Assembly (NCBI GenBank): GCA_036346355.1
Contig: CM070569.1
Location: 87,302,753-87,366,752, forward strand
Origin: Rhipidocladum racemiflorum
Lineage: Eukaryota; Streptophyta; Magnoliopsida; Poales; Poaceae
Direction: 5' to 3'
DNA length: 64,000 nt
Position numbers and translations under genes: made by a program
Notes under the pieces: model-generated
The model's input: only the letters and a program-made list of their open reading frames with translations
The model's database searches: none
Told to the model about the DNA's origin: nothing
Shown here: in pieces, positions 33,601-43,696 of the stretch
Layout of the letters: each line of letters starts with the position of its first letter
How positions within the stretch are numbered: the first letter of the stretch is position 1

Positions 33601-33699
33601 GCGGGCGCCAAGACGAACGCTCAGCGTGAAGACCGACGGCCACCTGTAGCCCCGCGGACGTCCGGGCACGCCTCGGACCAGGAGGCAAGTGGTATCTAG
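30684..33699 (+). CDS. DUF1221 and kinase-like protein, probable pseudokinase (two exons: 30684-32604, 33431-33699)
   Basis: The N-terminal DUF1221 region (residues about 20-230, e.g. ALMAFEPDLRINPRQCRLLADVC, YVRQCLDPRGSWWARAAAMAH) is followed by a kinase-like domain (about 236-512). The Lys of the ATP site is present (FAVKH, K257). The HRD motif reads HGELNPSN (350-357) and DFG reads TGF (375-377), so catalytic Asp residues are missing and phosphotransfer is unlikely. APE, DVYSF and CWHADPAQRPSF are present. The ORF reads to 32660, but AGCAG/GTACGC at 32604 is a good donor. Joining to 33431, after CCCCCCGTAG, keeps the frame to TAG at 33699 (about 729 residues). It shows no signal peptide or membrane segment. 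The codons are GC-rich and there are no in-frame breaks. It is likely a cytosolic regulator; its partner is unknown. Confidence 0.85.
32605..33430 (+). other. predicted intron of the kinase-like gene
   Basis: The 826-base interval runs from GTACGC to CCGTAG. Read-through would add an 18-residue hydrophobic tail (GTLCHSFWVLIIFTGCFL), which looks like translated intron. Exon 1 ends after the first base of a codon, and exon 2 is open in exactly the complementary phase. Confidence 0.65.
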
Positions 33700-34007
33700 C
33701 ACTGGGGAGCCAGAGACGCCGTGGCTTGCCACCGCCCTGTGGGAGTTCGTATGCAGTAGAATGCCTTGACGACGACGTTTTTTTCGCTTGCTTACCGCTG
33801 CAGCACCCGTGTAAGGTGGGCATTTTTTTGCACGCTTCGTGGACGCAAGTCTTGTTTTTCCTTTTTATTGGTACCTAGATACGTTTGTTTACTTTTCTTT
33901 TTGGGATTTGATAAACCTAGATATGTTTGTTTACTTGGTATAAGAGCAGGTTGGAATGGCCATTTTCAGAGATTTGAGAGTCAAATTCCCTCGAGGATCG
34001 AACCATT
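33700..34007. other. 3' flank of the kinase-like gene
   Basis: It contains no gene. T-rich stretches (around 33778-33900) and a near-repeat ACCTAGATACGTTTGTTTACTT / ACCTAGATATGTTTGTTTACTT at 33872 and 33917 are seen. The 3' UTR and polyadenylation site should fall here. Confidence 0.4.
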
Positions 34008-34261
34008 TCTATCTTCAGCAGTTTTCCTTCAGCCTACAAATCCTTTCACGAACAGATCCCAGGTGTTTCAACGGATTTCCCTTCGCGATTCCCTTCGAAC
34101 GGGATTTGGAGAGAGAATCTGGGTAGAAAGGGATTCTCTCTCCAATCCCTTCACAAATTCTCTTGAGGGGAAACTATTGGAGATGTAGCAAATAAAAGGA
34201 ATGAATATGGGGAAGAGAATATGAAAGAGAATGAAATGAAGGGAAATTGCTGGGGATAGTC
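34008..34261. mobile_element. palindromic MITE-like element
   Basis: The two halves are inverted copies. Outer arms read CTATCTTCAGCAGTTTTCCTTC on the left and CTATCCCCAGCAATTTCCCTTC on the right, inverted. Around the centre (34113) a strong stem pairs GGATTTGGAGAGAGAATC with GATTCTCTCTCCAATCC. TTA follows the right end, but a left TTA duplication is not clear. It could fold into a long hairpin. Confidence 0.55.
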
Positions 34262-34470
34262 TTATGGATGCTCCGGTTCCCTTGTTCTGGGCATGTTTTT
34301 TTTAGGGAGATAAACATGCTCTGTAGTGTACATGTCGATGGCAGCTGCCGTTCTGTACTTCTTCTTTCCCAAGCAGAAGCAAGCATTATGATACGTGCAG
34401 GCAGAAAGCGGCACCGTATTACACCAGGCGTAAGGTGTCTGACATTCTGGAGTAGAAAATATAGATAGAT

Positions 34471-35268
34471 ATCAGCAGCAACCACATCGCGGAACAGTTC
34501 ATAAACTTCATACGAGACAAAACGCAATGGAAATAGCAGGCACCACCTGAAGAACCAGTAGCGACAATGCATTAGAATAGCTGCTCTGGAAACGGTTTCC
34601 ATGTACGAATACGATTGCAGAAAGTTTAGCATTTCACTGATGCATTTAACCTTCACTGAACCGGGCACGAGTCCCCTGTACAAAGAGCCAAAACCTCCTC
34701 GACGAACATATGCATGATTCCAACTAGCCGTCAGCTGCATTTTTCGCCTAGAGCGTATGCAACAATCTGGCCTACAGCAGTTCCAGCCACAGCACGTGCC
34801 ACACCCAAGCCTACTGAAAACATGTATGCAATTCCTGAATTATTTTTTTCAAGTAATATTTTTAAAAAAATTTTTACAAAAATAATAAACCGAATCAAAA
34901 AATCGCAAAAATATCTACCTGTCGTTACTTGAATTGGCGACAGAGTCTCTGTCGCCATTTCAATTAGCGTCTCTGCCGTCATTTCAATTAGCGATAGAGA
35001 CTGTCGCCATTTCAATAGCCCTCTGTAACCGTCCATTTGAATTGGCGACAGGTCTCTATCGCCATTTGAATTCGTGACAGAGACCTATCGCCAATTGAAA
35101 TGGCGACAGACATGTAGTTCTGTAATTTTTTAGTTTGACATATTATTTTTGTAAATTATTTGTAAAAATATATTATTTTAAAAAAATTCTGCAATTCCTT
35201 GTCCTTGGCGCAGTCCAGCCCTTCAGAGTCTCGTATACTGCGCGGTTGAGGAGGCGAACATATGGAAC
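34471..35268 (-). pseudogene. mitochondrial carrier pseudogene (adenine nucleotide transporter, ADNT1-like)
   Basis: Carriers of this family (PF00153) move nucleotides across the inner mitochondrial membrane. On the minus strand an exon starts after TTCTTCTCGCAG at 35268 with VPYVRLLNRAVYETLKGW. It is interrupted by a MITE (34837-35189), continues IAYMFSVGLGVARAVAGTAVGQIVAYAL and, after a deletion/frame change, WNHA, GGFGSLYRGLVPGSVK up to 34651. After a 104-base GT-AG intron the last exon (from 34546) gives VVPAISIAF; one extra T shifts the frame, then SYEVYELFRD follows. Part of the loop with PxDxxRRRMQ is lost. Retained introns argue against a processed copy. Upstream exons are not found, perhaps displaced by the LINE at 35575. 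Confidence 0.8.
34837..35189. mobile_element. MULE-type MITE, 353 bp, inserted in the carrier pseudogene
   Basis: A 10-bp duplication TGCAATTCCT (34827-34836 and 35190-35199) flanks AT-rich inverted ends (GAATTATTTTTTT... and, inverted, GAATTTTTTTAAAA...). A 9-10 bp duplication points to the Mutator superfamily. The middle (34925-35110) is a set of alternating GGCGACAG and CTGTCGCC blocks separated by AATT-rich spacers, so it can form several hairpins. Confidence 0.8.
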
Positions 35269-35577
35269 CTGCGAGAAGAAAACATACTTGCAGGAATCAC
35301 AAATCAGGAAGGATACAGCAGCTTCGCTAGTTTCAGAGACCTGCAATTCGATCCTATCACACAACGTCGACGGTAGAAAAGGATTCATGGACTCCAAAAT
35401 GTTGAGGCGATTGGAACGGGCCCTCTTGTTTCAATCTTGCAAAAACGAATTGGGTCATAGGCCCGTTTTGTGTCTGCCCCTCGAATTTGGCTTGTTTGAT
35501 TGAGTAGTATTCCTTAAATTTCGATCTAGTCACGGATGATACAACGGAATTATGTGGTAAGAAGTATCCAAACTGAA

Positions 35578-35964
35578 AAACTGGCTTTCCTCCAAGAGAT
35601 ACTGCTTCTGCAGACCACCATGCTTTCGCATTGGCTGGTATTAGGGGATTTCAACATGATTTATTCAGCTGCAGATAAGAGTAATGGAAACCTCAACAAG
35701 CGCATCATGTCAAGATTCAAGAGCATGCTCGATGCCACCCAGTTAAAAGAACTCAGATTAATTGGGAAGAAATTCACCTGGGCGTCTGGCTCGGCGACTC
35801 CAACCCAAACCAGAGTAGACAGGTTCTTTGCTTCCACGGACTGGGACCTTCTCTACCCAAACTCCTCGCTCCAAGCCCTGTCCTCCTCAGTCTCCGATCA
35901 CTGTCCGCTGTTCCTAATTAACTGCTGCAGCAAACAGCAAAGAGCCTTTCGTTTTGAGACTTAG
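35578..35964 (+). pseudogene. LINE ORF2 endonuclease, C-terminal part
   Basis: LVLGDFNMIYSAADKSN, LIGKKFTWASGSATPTQTRVDRFF and SSSVSDHCPLFL are the last APE-type endonuclease blocks, including the D-H pair (SDHCP) of the catalytic site. A TAG at 35962-35964 ends the frame after FRFET, but the same frame reopens and continues to the reverse transcriptase. The frame's first Met at 35536 lies in flanking sequence and is not the true start. Confidence 0.83.
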
Positions 35965-37500
35965 CCAAAGCTGCCCGGTTTTGCCGAGGTAGTTCAGAGA
36001 TCTTGGGCTAAACCAGTCTACACCTCCAACCCTTACAGGCGCCTACATATCAGGCTCCTCAGAACGGCCAAAGCTCTACGTCTTTGGAGCAAGAACCTTC
36101 TGGGCGATATTCGGCTTCAGATGGATGTCTCTAACGAGCTAATCCTCTTGTTTGACAAAGCTCAAGAAGAGAGATTGCTCACCGCACAAGAAAGGAACTT
36201 AGTCAAACAACTCAGGACACGACTGTTGGGTCTGGCGGTAATTAACAGACTTCGACTTAAGCAAAGAGCCAGGCTGGCCTGGCTCAAGGAGGGAGATGCA
36301 AACTCCAAATTCTTCCACGCCAAAATAAATGGGAGAAACCGTCGGAATCACATCATTTCCCTGGCCTCTGAGGAAGGAGTAGTAACGGCTGAACAGGAAA
36401 AGCATGACATCATTTTCAATTTCTTCACTCGGCTGCTAGGACACAAAAGGCAAAGGCAGCATACATTAAATTGGTCTTCTCTTCAACTGCCACAGGTGGA
36501 CCTCTCTAGCATAGACGAAGATTTCCAGGCTCCTGAGTTAAAAGCTGCAGTCTTCTTGTTGCCGCAGGATAAGGCCCCAGGTCCAGACGGCTTCACAGGA
36601 CTTTTCTTCGTCACATGTTGGAACACAATCAAAGAGGACCTGCTCGCGGCTACAGAGTTTTTCTTTCTTGGACACAGAAACGGTCTGGAGCTTCTCAACT
36701 CGGCGAGGATTGTTCTTGTACCAAAATCCCAGGAAGCTAGCACAGTTGCTGATTACAGACCCATAAGTCTGATTCACAGTTTCGCAAAAATCATCTCCAA
36801 GATCCTTGCCAATAGACAAGGCCCTCACCTGGATGCTCTAATTTTGCCAAATCAAAATGCTTTCATAGCAGGAAGGGCTCTTCATGACAGCTTCATGGGC
36901 ATCCAAAAGACCCTAGTGGAACTCCACAGAAAGAAGAGGCCGGTAATCTTCATCAAACTTGACCTTTCTAAAGCTTTCGACTCAGTTAGCTGGGAATTCC
37001 TCCTAGAGCTGCTTCGAAACTTCGGTTTCGGGCAAAGATGGAGGGACTGGTTGTCAGTCTTACTCTCCACAGCGAAGTCCAGAGTAGTACTTAATGGCAA
37101 CTTGGGTAAACCCTTTGAGCACAGGCGAGGTTTACGACAAGGTGACCCACTGTCTCCATTGCTCTTCACCCTGACAATGGAGCCCCTGCTTCTACTTTGG
37201 TCGGCAGCGGCGCACAGGGATCTGCTCAAGCCGATCAACCATAAGCCAGTCCAAGGCTGTATTTCGCTCTATTTTGATGATGTAGCTCTCTTCCTGAACC
37301 CGGTTGAATAGGAAATCAACATTCTTAAGCTAACCCTACAGGTGTTCGGAGAGGCTTCAGGTCTTTTCACTAATGTTAACAAGTCCGAAATCTTCCCTTT
37401 GGCTTCTGATGAGACGCTTTTGCAAAACTTGCTGCAAAACTTCCCGGCCAAGATCAATAGTTCCCAACAAAATACCTTGGCCTACCCCTAATGCCAACGT
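35965..37500 (+). pseudogene. LINE ORF2 reverse transcriptase
   Basis: The frame from 35965 is the same as that of the endonuclease. Recognisable blocks are LAWLKEGDANSKFFHAK, DKAPGPDGFTGLFF, SARIVLVPKSQEASTVADYRPISLI, NQNAFIAGRALHDS, KLDLSKAFDSVSWEFL, HRRGLRQGDPLSPLLFTL and YFDDVALF. The catalytic box normally reads Y/F-A-D-D; here it is YFDD, which may itself impair the enzyme. A TAG at 37309-37311 and a frameshift near 37490 follow. Confidence 0.87.
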
Positions 37501-38742
37501 CACTTCGGAAGGTAGACCTACAACCTCTAATTGACAAGATAGGCTGCAGACTAGCAGGTTGGAAAGGCAACTTACTATCAAAAGCGGGCAGGCTAGTGTT
37601 GGTGAGAGCGGTGCTCTCGGCAATCCCAGTACATTTCCTCACAGCCTTTAGGATCCCCAAATGGGCGACTAAAAGAATTGACATGTTGAGAAGAAACTTC
37701 CTCTGGAAAGGGGAGGAAAACTGCAGTTCAGGTCACTGCTTGGTCAACTGGAAAACAGTTTGTCGCCTGAAGAGTCTGGGAGGTCTCGGCATTCTGCATC
37801 TCGACACCTTTGGTCGAGCGCTCAGGCTGCGTTGGCTTTGGCGTCTTTGGAAAGACCGACTCCCTCTGGTGGAAGGTTCTGCAGCTTCCCTTCGAGACCC
37901 GAACTTTGCACTCTTCGATGCAAGTACCACCATTGTCCTAGGGAACGGAGAAACGGCTAAATTCTGGAGTAGCAACTGGCTTTAGGGAATGGTGCTAAAG
38001 GACATAGCTCCACAGTGCTACAGGTTGGTGGCCAGGAGAAACAGATTTGTCAAACAGGAGCTTTTCAACAACAGCTGGATGAAACCTCTAAAGAATATCA
38101 ACTCACCTCAACAACTCTCAGAATTCCTTGCACCTTGGACTAGACTGCAAGGTGTACAACTTCTAACCCAGACGCCAGACTCTCATCTGGCAATGGACGA
38201 CTCATGGTGACTACTCTGCAAGCTCGGCCTACAGGGCGCAATTCATCGGCTCGGTGTCAGGTCACCCACAGAGTTCAATCTGGAAAGCAAAAGTGGAAAA
38301 CAAATGCAAATTTTTTGCTTGGCTCATGATACAGAACAAGATCCTCACGGCAGACAACTTGGCCATAAGAGGATGGCTGCATGACCCAACTTGCCATCTC
38401 TGTAGCTCTGAGAGTGAAATGGTCCTCCACCTCATGTTGGGTTGCCCTTTCGCTCAGTCCTTCTAGATGGGGCTTTCTTCTCTAGCCGGCGTGCCACCTT
38501 TCTCAGCACCCGGGACACAAAACTTTACTTCAGTTTCTCATTGGTGGTCCCGGGCAAGGGAAGATGCGGCTAAGAAGGACCGAAGAGACCTCGACAGCCT
38601 AATTATTCACGGCTTCTGGAATCTCTGGAAGGAACGTAATGCAAGGATTTTCGAAGACAATCCGAGTTCGGTACAAGTGGTACTGCAGAAGACGTCCGAG
38701 GACAGAAAAGTGTTTAGCCTAGCTACTAGATCTTCAGCTTAG
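37491..38742 (+). pseudogene. LINE ORF2 C-terminal part with zf-RVT domain
   Basis: The part begins with TSLRKVDLQPLIDKIGCRLAGWKGNLLSKAGRLVLVRAVLSAIP. The zf-RVT domain (around 38254-38466) includes WKAKVENKCKFFAWLMIQNKILTADNL, CHLCSSESEMVLHLMLGCPFA, and HGFWNLWKERNARIF after a stop. Stops occur at 37983, 38208 and 38464. Plant L1 elements usually end ORF2 this way. Confidence 0.84.
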
Positions 38743-38958
38743 AGTTGGTTCCCTTTTTGGTTGTATCTAAGCGAGGTTTTCTCAGTTGTTGGGAGTCTTG
38801 CTCCTTTAGCTTGGCTCTTCCTTGCCTTTTGCCGAGTTGGGTGTTTTCTTCCTCTAGCTTAGTTTCTTCCTTGCCTTTTTGTACAGACTTTCCCACCCCC
38901 CTTTCTTAATGCATCAGCAGAACGCCTGCCTTATCTTCAAAAAAAAAGTATCCAACTT

Positions 38959-40980
38959 GACTTGGGGCATATCTGTGTGCTCGACTGGAACACTTCATCA
39001 GTGTACAGGAAATGAGTGTCCCAGCCGAAATCGTTCGTGCAACTGAAGGGTCGAAATGACGACCAGGGGTGAACGATCACAACAAAAATTTCTTCTTCGG
39101 TAAGGAATCTTACCAGAATCACAATTAAAACAATGAAGTACAAAAGAGTAAAACAAACACAATCTGTTCTGATCGGTACTACTGTAGCACAGATCGGTTC
39201 TCTGTGCTACAGTACCGGATGTCGGTACCATCGCTCGTCCTGGGCGGTAGTGCTGGAAGTCGGTACTACCGCTTGTCCTGAGCGGTAGTGCCGACCTCAA
39301 GAACAAAGGGTAGAAACAACACGATCTCAAAACCAAAATCGATGAAACTTTAGATCGGTTGGTCCAATATACATGAAACTTTGTTTGCACCTTCTTATGG
39401 AGGTCAAAAACCTACTCCAATCTTCAATCCAAGGGATTGACGTTAAAATTTCGACCTTTTTCAAATCAGAGGAAGATTGCACCCAATTTTTTTTTTGGGG
39501 GGGAGTCAAAATCTTTATGTTTGAACTTGCTCATAGGGTTTGATAATCAAGATGATCTTGGATATCCTCCCACTTATCACAGCAAGCTAGAACACAAAAA
39601 GAAAAATGCCTTAAACACGATTTACAAAGATTTATCGAAGATTGAGCAAAAGATCAGTTTCTTGCAAAGTTCAAGACAAATATTGTCTAGATGATGAGGA
39701 TATGATTTGAAGAAGATTCATCCATTAATCATTCATCCTTGACATAAGACCACAAGCATTTAGAAGGAGGGGAGGTAAATCCAAATATGCAGAAAGTAAA
39801 TTGGAAGGCCTTAAAGTACGGAACTTAAATTATTGAATTTAAGACATCATGTAAATGTGAAACTTAAATTCAAAAATAAGGAAATAAAATTTTATTTGTT
39901 GGATGGAAGGTTTACCAAGACTCACAACAAGGTGGACAAATCTTAAAGGAGCACTAAAACCTTGTAGGAAGAGACACCCCTCTCCCCTTCTAATTATAGT
40001 AACCTCGGAGTAATCTCCACCCTTGTATGACTTTCTTGGCCCTCAAGAAACCTCATCAAGAGTTGAGATTCACTCCACTAGCAGCAATCTCCACTCATGA
40101 ATGATGCTTTTATCCCTCAAGAAATCTCACCAAGGTTTGAGATTCATTCACTCATATATGGGCTAACCAGAAACTCACTAACAAACGGGTTTTATCCACG
40201 AAGTTAACTTGACCACTACTCCATCCTCTAAACCGTGATCTAACGGTCCTCCTTGATCCGAGTAGCTACAAGTTAGCATCTCAAACATTCCTCGTCTTCT
40301 AGATTCGCAGCGACTCCGTCTCCGATCATCCTCCGGTGATCGCCAACCGTCTGGATCTCAGTGCACCTCGCCTAGTCCTAGTCATCCTCCGCCTCATCAT
40401 GACCTCGCAGCGTCGTCCTGTAACCAGCAAAGACAAGGAAACACATTACATAGCATTGCACGATAAAATATGCAATTAATCAATCACAGCCAAAATTATA
40501 ACTCAATTGCAGTAAAAATCCGATACGTCCTGAAACTATCATCACACCAAATTGCTCTAAATTCAAATCCTATTCAAATCAAATTCAAACATGAGCACCA
40601 CATGCTCAAACATAGTTAATTATTCATCATCAATAAGGATAAATCTTCACATGATCTTTCACAACGATATTCGACTCGAGCCTAGCAGCCCAAAATATTC
40701 TTGCGGAAACCAAAAGTGGACATGATTTACATCACCTTTTCAATTAGAGTTGCACAAATCTAGAATCCACTCTCTACATGTTTTATTTTTGTTCTTTGCG
40801 ACATTGTACAGAGGTGCTTTATTTTGTATCTAAGAAAATAGAGGCATTATAAAGAGGCGTTAAATTATGCTACTGATATAGTGAAACCATAGAAAATGAA
40901 ATCTAAAAATACGTGGACCTCATGGAAGTAATTCTTTTAGATCTATCGCACTAACCCCTTGAACCTCGATCGTAAGCTCA
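38959..40980. other. intergenic repeat sequence, no gene seen
   Basis: It includes a stem ACTGTAGCACAGA / TCTGTGCTACAGT (39181-39193 and 39201-39213) followed by alternating GGTACTACCGC and GCGGTAGTGC motifs (39215-39300). The same GGTAGTGCCGG-type motifs recur at 46213-46400 and 58650-58710, so these are probably remnants of one dispersed grass repeat. The remainder is AT-rich without coding signal. Confidence 0.45.
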
Positions 40981-41375
40981 CTTGTTTTGTTGTGTCATGC
41001 AATATTTGTATGTAGTTTTTGTTAACACATATCAACCACCTAAAAGTGTTTGTAAAGGTTTGGAAAGTGTCTCAAAAAAATATCCGTACACAATAAAATT
41101 TTTGGCGAATCAGAGAGCGTCTCAAAAACGTCTCTACAAGATAAAATTTTACGTGTCTAAAAAATGTCTTAAAATCGTCTCTAGATTACAATTTTAGGAC
41201 AATTTTCAAAGTGTCTCCAAAAAACGCCCACCACTATAAACAACATCATCACAGGTGGTTCTAAAAGGTGATAACAGACGGTTTTGTGAATCATTTGTAA
41301 ACATATGTCAGTGATGCCAACGATGTATCACAGACGGTTCTATTAAAGAACCGTATGTAATCCCATTTCCTCCCT

Positions 41376-42124
41376 ACAACCCCATCAGAACTTCCATCAT
41401 TAGTATTTGTTGTTCAAAATTTTTATCTGCTTAGATATTTCTGCAATGATATTTATAAGGCACAACCAGTTATAGATTTTGTAATTGAATATCTAAACAT
41501 CATAGATGCATGGAAGCAACAACTTGTCTGCTCAAGATCGTCTTAAAATATGAATATTTGTAGCGCTTTTATTTCCTTTTTTATTATAATATTGATGATT
41601 TCTAAAGCAAAATCCGCTTTATTTTATAGTTCATTCTGAACGCTATCATGCTCTGATTTATCGTGTCCATTTAATCCTCATCCTCGAACGAGGATACCAT
41701 AGATAGCCATGCTTCTTCAATCATAAAGTTTACGAAGTCACCCTATAGAGTTAATCAACTCTATAATTCAAGAAGCATGGCTGCCTATGGTATTCTTATT
41801 CGGCGACGAGGATAAAGTGATAGCGATAAGTCAGCACATGACACCTTTTAGGATGAACTGTGGAATAAAATGGATTTTACCTTAGAATCCATCAATATTA
41901 TAATAATAAAGGAGATGAAAGTGCTACAAAACTTCATATGTTAAGACGATCTTGATCAGACAAGCTGTTGCCTTAATGCATCTAAGATGTTTAGATATTC
42001 ATTTACAAAATCTATAACAGGTTGTGCCTTATAAATATCCTTATAGAAATATCTAAGAAGATAAAAATTTCGAACAACAGATATTAATGATGGAAATTCT
42101 GCTGAGGGGTGTAGGAAAACATTT
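41376..42124. repeat. inverted repeat, two arms of about 370 bp, almost no loop
   Basis: The left arm 41376-41752 and right arm 41759-42124 are inverted copies, recognisable from TTCCATCATTA at the outer edge to CCATAG...AGCCATGCTTCTT near the centre (CTATAGAGTTAATCAACTCTATA). The divergence is moderate, with several indels. The minus strand of the right arm contains an open stretch (FPSLISVVRNFYLLRYFYKDIYKAQPVIDFVNEYLNIL) that could be part of a captured exon; I do not recognise it. Transcription across it would give a long hairpin RNA. Confidence 0.82.
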
Positions 42125-42305
42125 GGTTCCATAGTTGATTTGGTGTGCATGGTTCATTCAGTTATAGCAAAAAATTTTCTTAAAAAAAGATGCCACAGAG
42201 GGTTCCCCCTGAAGAAATGACTTCATATACAATCTGACCATTCTAAACTGGACTAGTAAACGAGTAAAAGTGCAAATAGTTCATGAAACTGATAAAAAGA
42301 ATCAC

Positions 42306-42381
42306 CTTTTTGCACCACCCATTGCCTCAACCATTTTTTTTTGCATAGTTTCATTGGTGGTGGAAATGGTTTTGGATGGAA
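42306..42381 (-). pseudogene. captured VPS34 (class III PI3-kinase) exon fragment, second piece
   Basis: The minus strand reads HPKPFPPPMKLC, then three Lys instead of one acidic residue, then MVEAMGGAK. This matches the segment directly after the catalytic loop of plant VPS34. It ends at AAG/GTGATT, a donor-like border, and begins after an AG. The exon between this piece and the one at 42568, which would carry the GDRH and DFA catalytic motifs, is missing. Confidence 0.72.
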
Positions 42382-42567
42382 CTTTTGTAGGTAATTTGTA
42401 ATACTGCGATGTTATGATAAAATATGAGAAAAAACAAAACTTAAATCAACAAATATATCTTTCTGTAGAAATAAAGCTACTCATAAATGATGCTGAATTT
42501 GTAGAAAACTAGAAGGAACTCATTGGGCAACTAGACAGTGGCTTCCATTATATTCATATCAAGTTAC

Positions 42568-42696
42568 CTGTGCGAGCGAACTAGAAGGAATACATTCAAG
42601 CACTCTTTCATATTGTCCAGTTGCAATAACTCGATATGGAGTAAGGTGCAAGTCTAGATTTTCTAATTTGAGCAACCGATCCATCAAAGAGACCAT
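42568..42696 (-). pseudogene. captured VPS34 (class III PI3-kinase) exon, complete
   Basis: Exactly 43 codons lie between an acceptor (GGTTATTCAG) and a donor (CAG/GTAACTT) on the minus strand. The peptide includes MVSLMDRLLKLENLDLHLTP, YRVIATG and ECIPSSSLAQ, which matches the N-lobe to hinge part of the lipid kinase domain of plant VPS34 (the family has DEG where this copy has YER). The exact exon borders show capture from genomic DNA, not from mRNA. No promoter or ATP-loop is present, so this is not a functional kinase gene. Confidence 0.82.
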
Positions 42697-43696
42697 CTGA
42701 ATAACCTATAAAGTACACACTATAAGTTAGTCATGATCTCCCTCCCTTCCTCCCATGCAAATGTATATTGAGATCAATATTCCAAACTGTAGTAAGTAGT
42801 AAGTGAAAGGCCAGCTCACCTTTAAGCGCTTATGCATTATAACAACAATAAGAAGGCTCTAGCACTGAAATTTACCTAATAGCTATACATTAACCACAAA
42901 AAAGGAATGAGATATGCAGTTTGTGATCAGTGTTCTTCTGGGAACAGTAACCACTATATTCCCAACATGACCAACACATAATCAACTGAATAGAACATAA
43001 GAACGACATACCACTAATGCTTAAGCAGCCAGTGGCCCTAATTTAGAAGAACGATTAAGTTACAAGTGCATCGATGGGGCGTCGGTGAGTCGATATGAGG
43101 TAGCTTCCATGAACCAGGGAGGAGGCAGCGTGACCGAAGGGGAGGAGTCAGGAGCAGGGTCGACGCCTCATCACAGATTGTCGAGGAAGAGGACAACGAG
43201 GCGCTAGGGTTTGAGGGAGGCGAAATGCACTAAGTGTTAAGGTCTACGCGAGGAATTTGTTTGTTTATATATGTCTCATTCATATCACAGACGAGTTGTA
43301 GTTAGAACTGTCCGTGATAATCATATATCACAGACGATTTTATTTTAAAATTGTCTGTAATGTTGCCGAATGTCACAGACGGTTTGTAGATAGAATCGTC
43401 TGTGATGAGACGTCTGAAAGTTGTACTATAGAACTGTCAGCGATGTTATAAGCCTTTATGTAGTAGCGCCTCAGATTATAGAATTCATGATTTTAGAGAA
43501 AAATCAGAAAACATCTCTAGAAAAACGTCTATAGAGGGTTTTTCTTGTAGTGAAATCTTTTTAGACGAAATAAACATTGCATTAGACTTGGTGCATAGCC
43601 AAATGGCTGGTCAGCTGATTCTGAACAAATAGTAGTGTGTTATCTACCCAAGCATATCCAGGCTGCTCCTATACAGCGCCATGCCTCAGTGCAGAG

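Larger units (their letters stand above)
35575..38946 (+). mobile_element. 5'-truncated L1-type LINE
   Basis: It starts within the endonuclease of ORF2 and ends in a 9-base A run (38939-38947). An imperfect duplication surrounds it: AGTATCCAAACT at 35563-35574 and AGTATCCAACTT at 38947-38958. ORF1 and the first part of ORF2 are missing, as is usual after incomplete reverse transcription. The 3' UTR (38743-38938) is T-rich with repeats of TTCCTTGCCTTTT. ORF2 carries at least five stops or frameshifts. Confidence 0.88.
41040..43552. mobile_element. CACTA (En/Spm) element with captured gene exons; left end not resolved
   Basis: The right end is clear: read on the minus strand from 43552 it begins CACTACAAGAAAAACCC. 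Subterminal repeats of the type ATCACAGACGGTTC occur in both orientations at 41270-41350 and 43285-43430, as is usual for CACTA elements. AAA follows the right end as a possible 3-bp duplication. A matching CACTAC terminus on the left is not visible; the left border is set where AAAGTGTCTC/ACGTCTC motifs begin and is uncertain. No transposase is present, so it is non-autonomous. Confidence 0.7.

Noticed and set aside
41956..42150. 64-residue minus-strand frame as a gene
   Set aside because: It lies in one arm of an inverted repeat, has no recognisable domain and is corrupted in the other arm; treated as a possible captured exon only.
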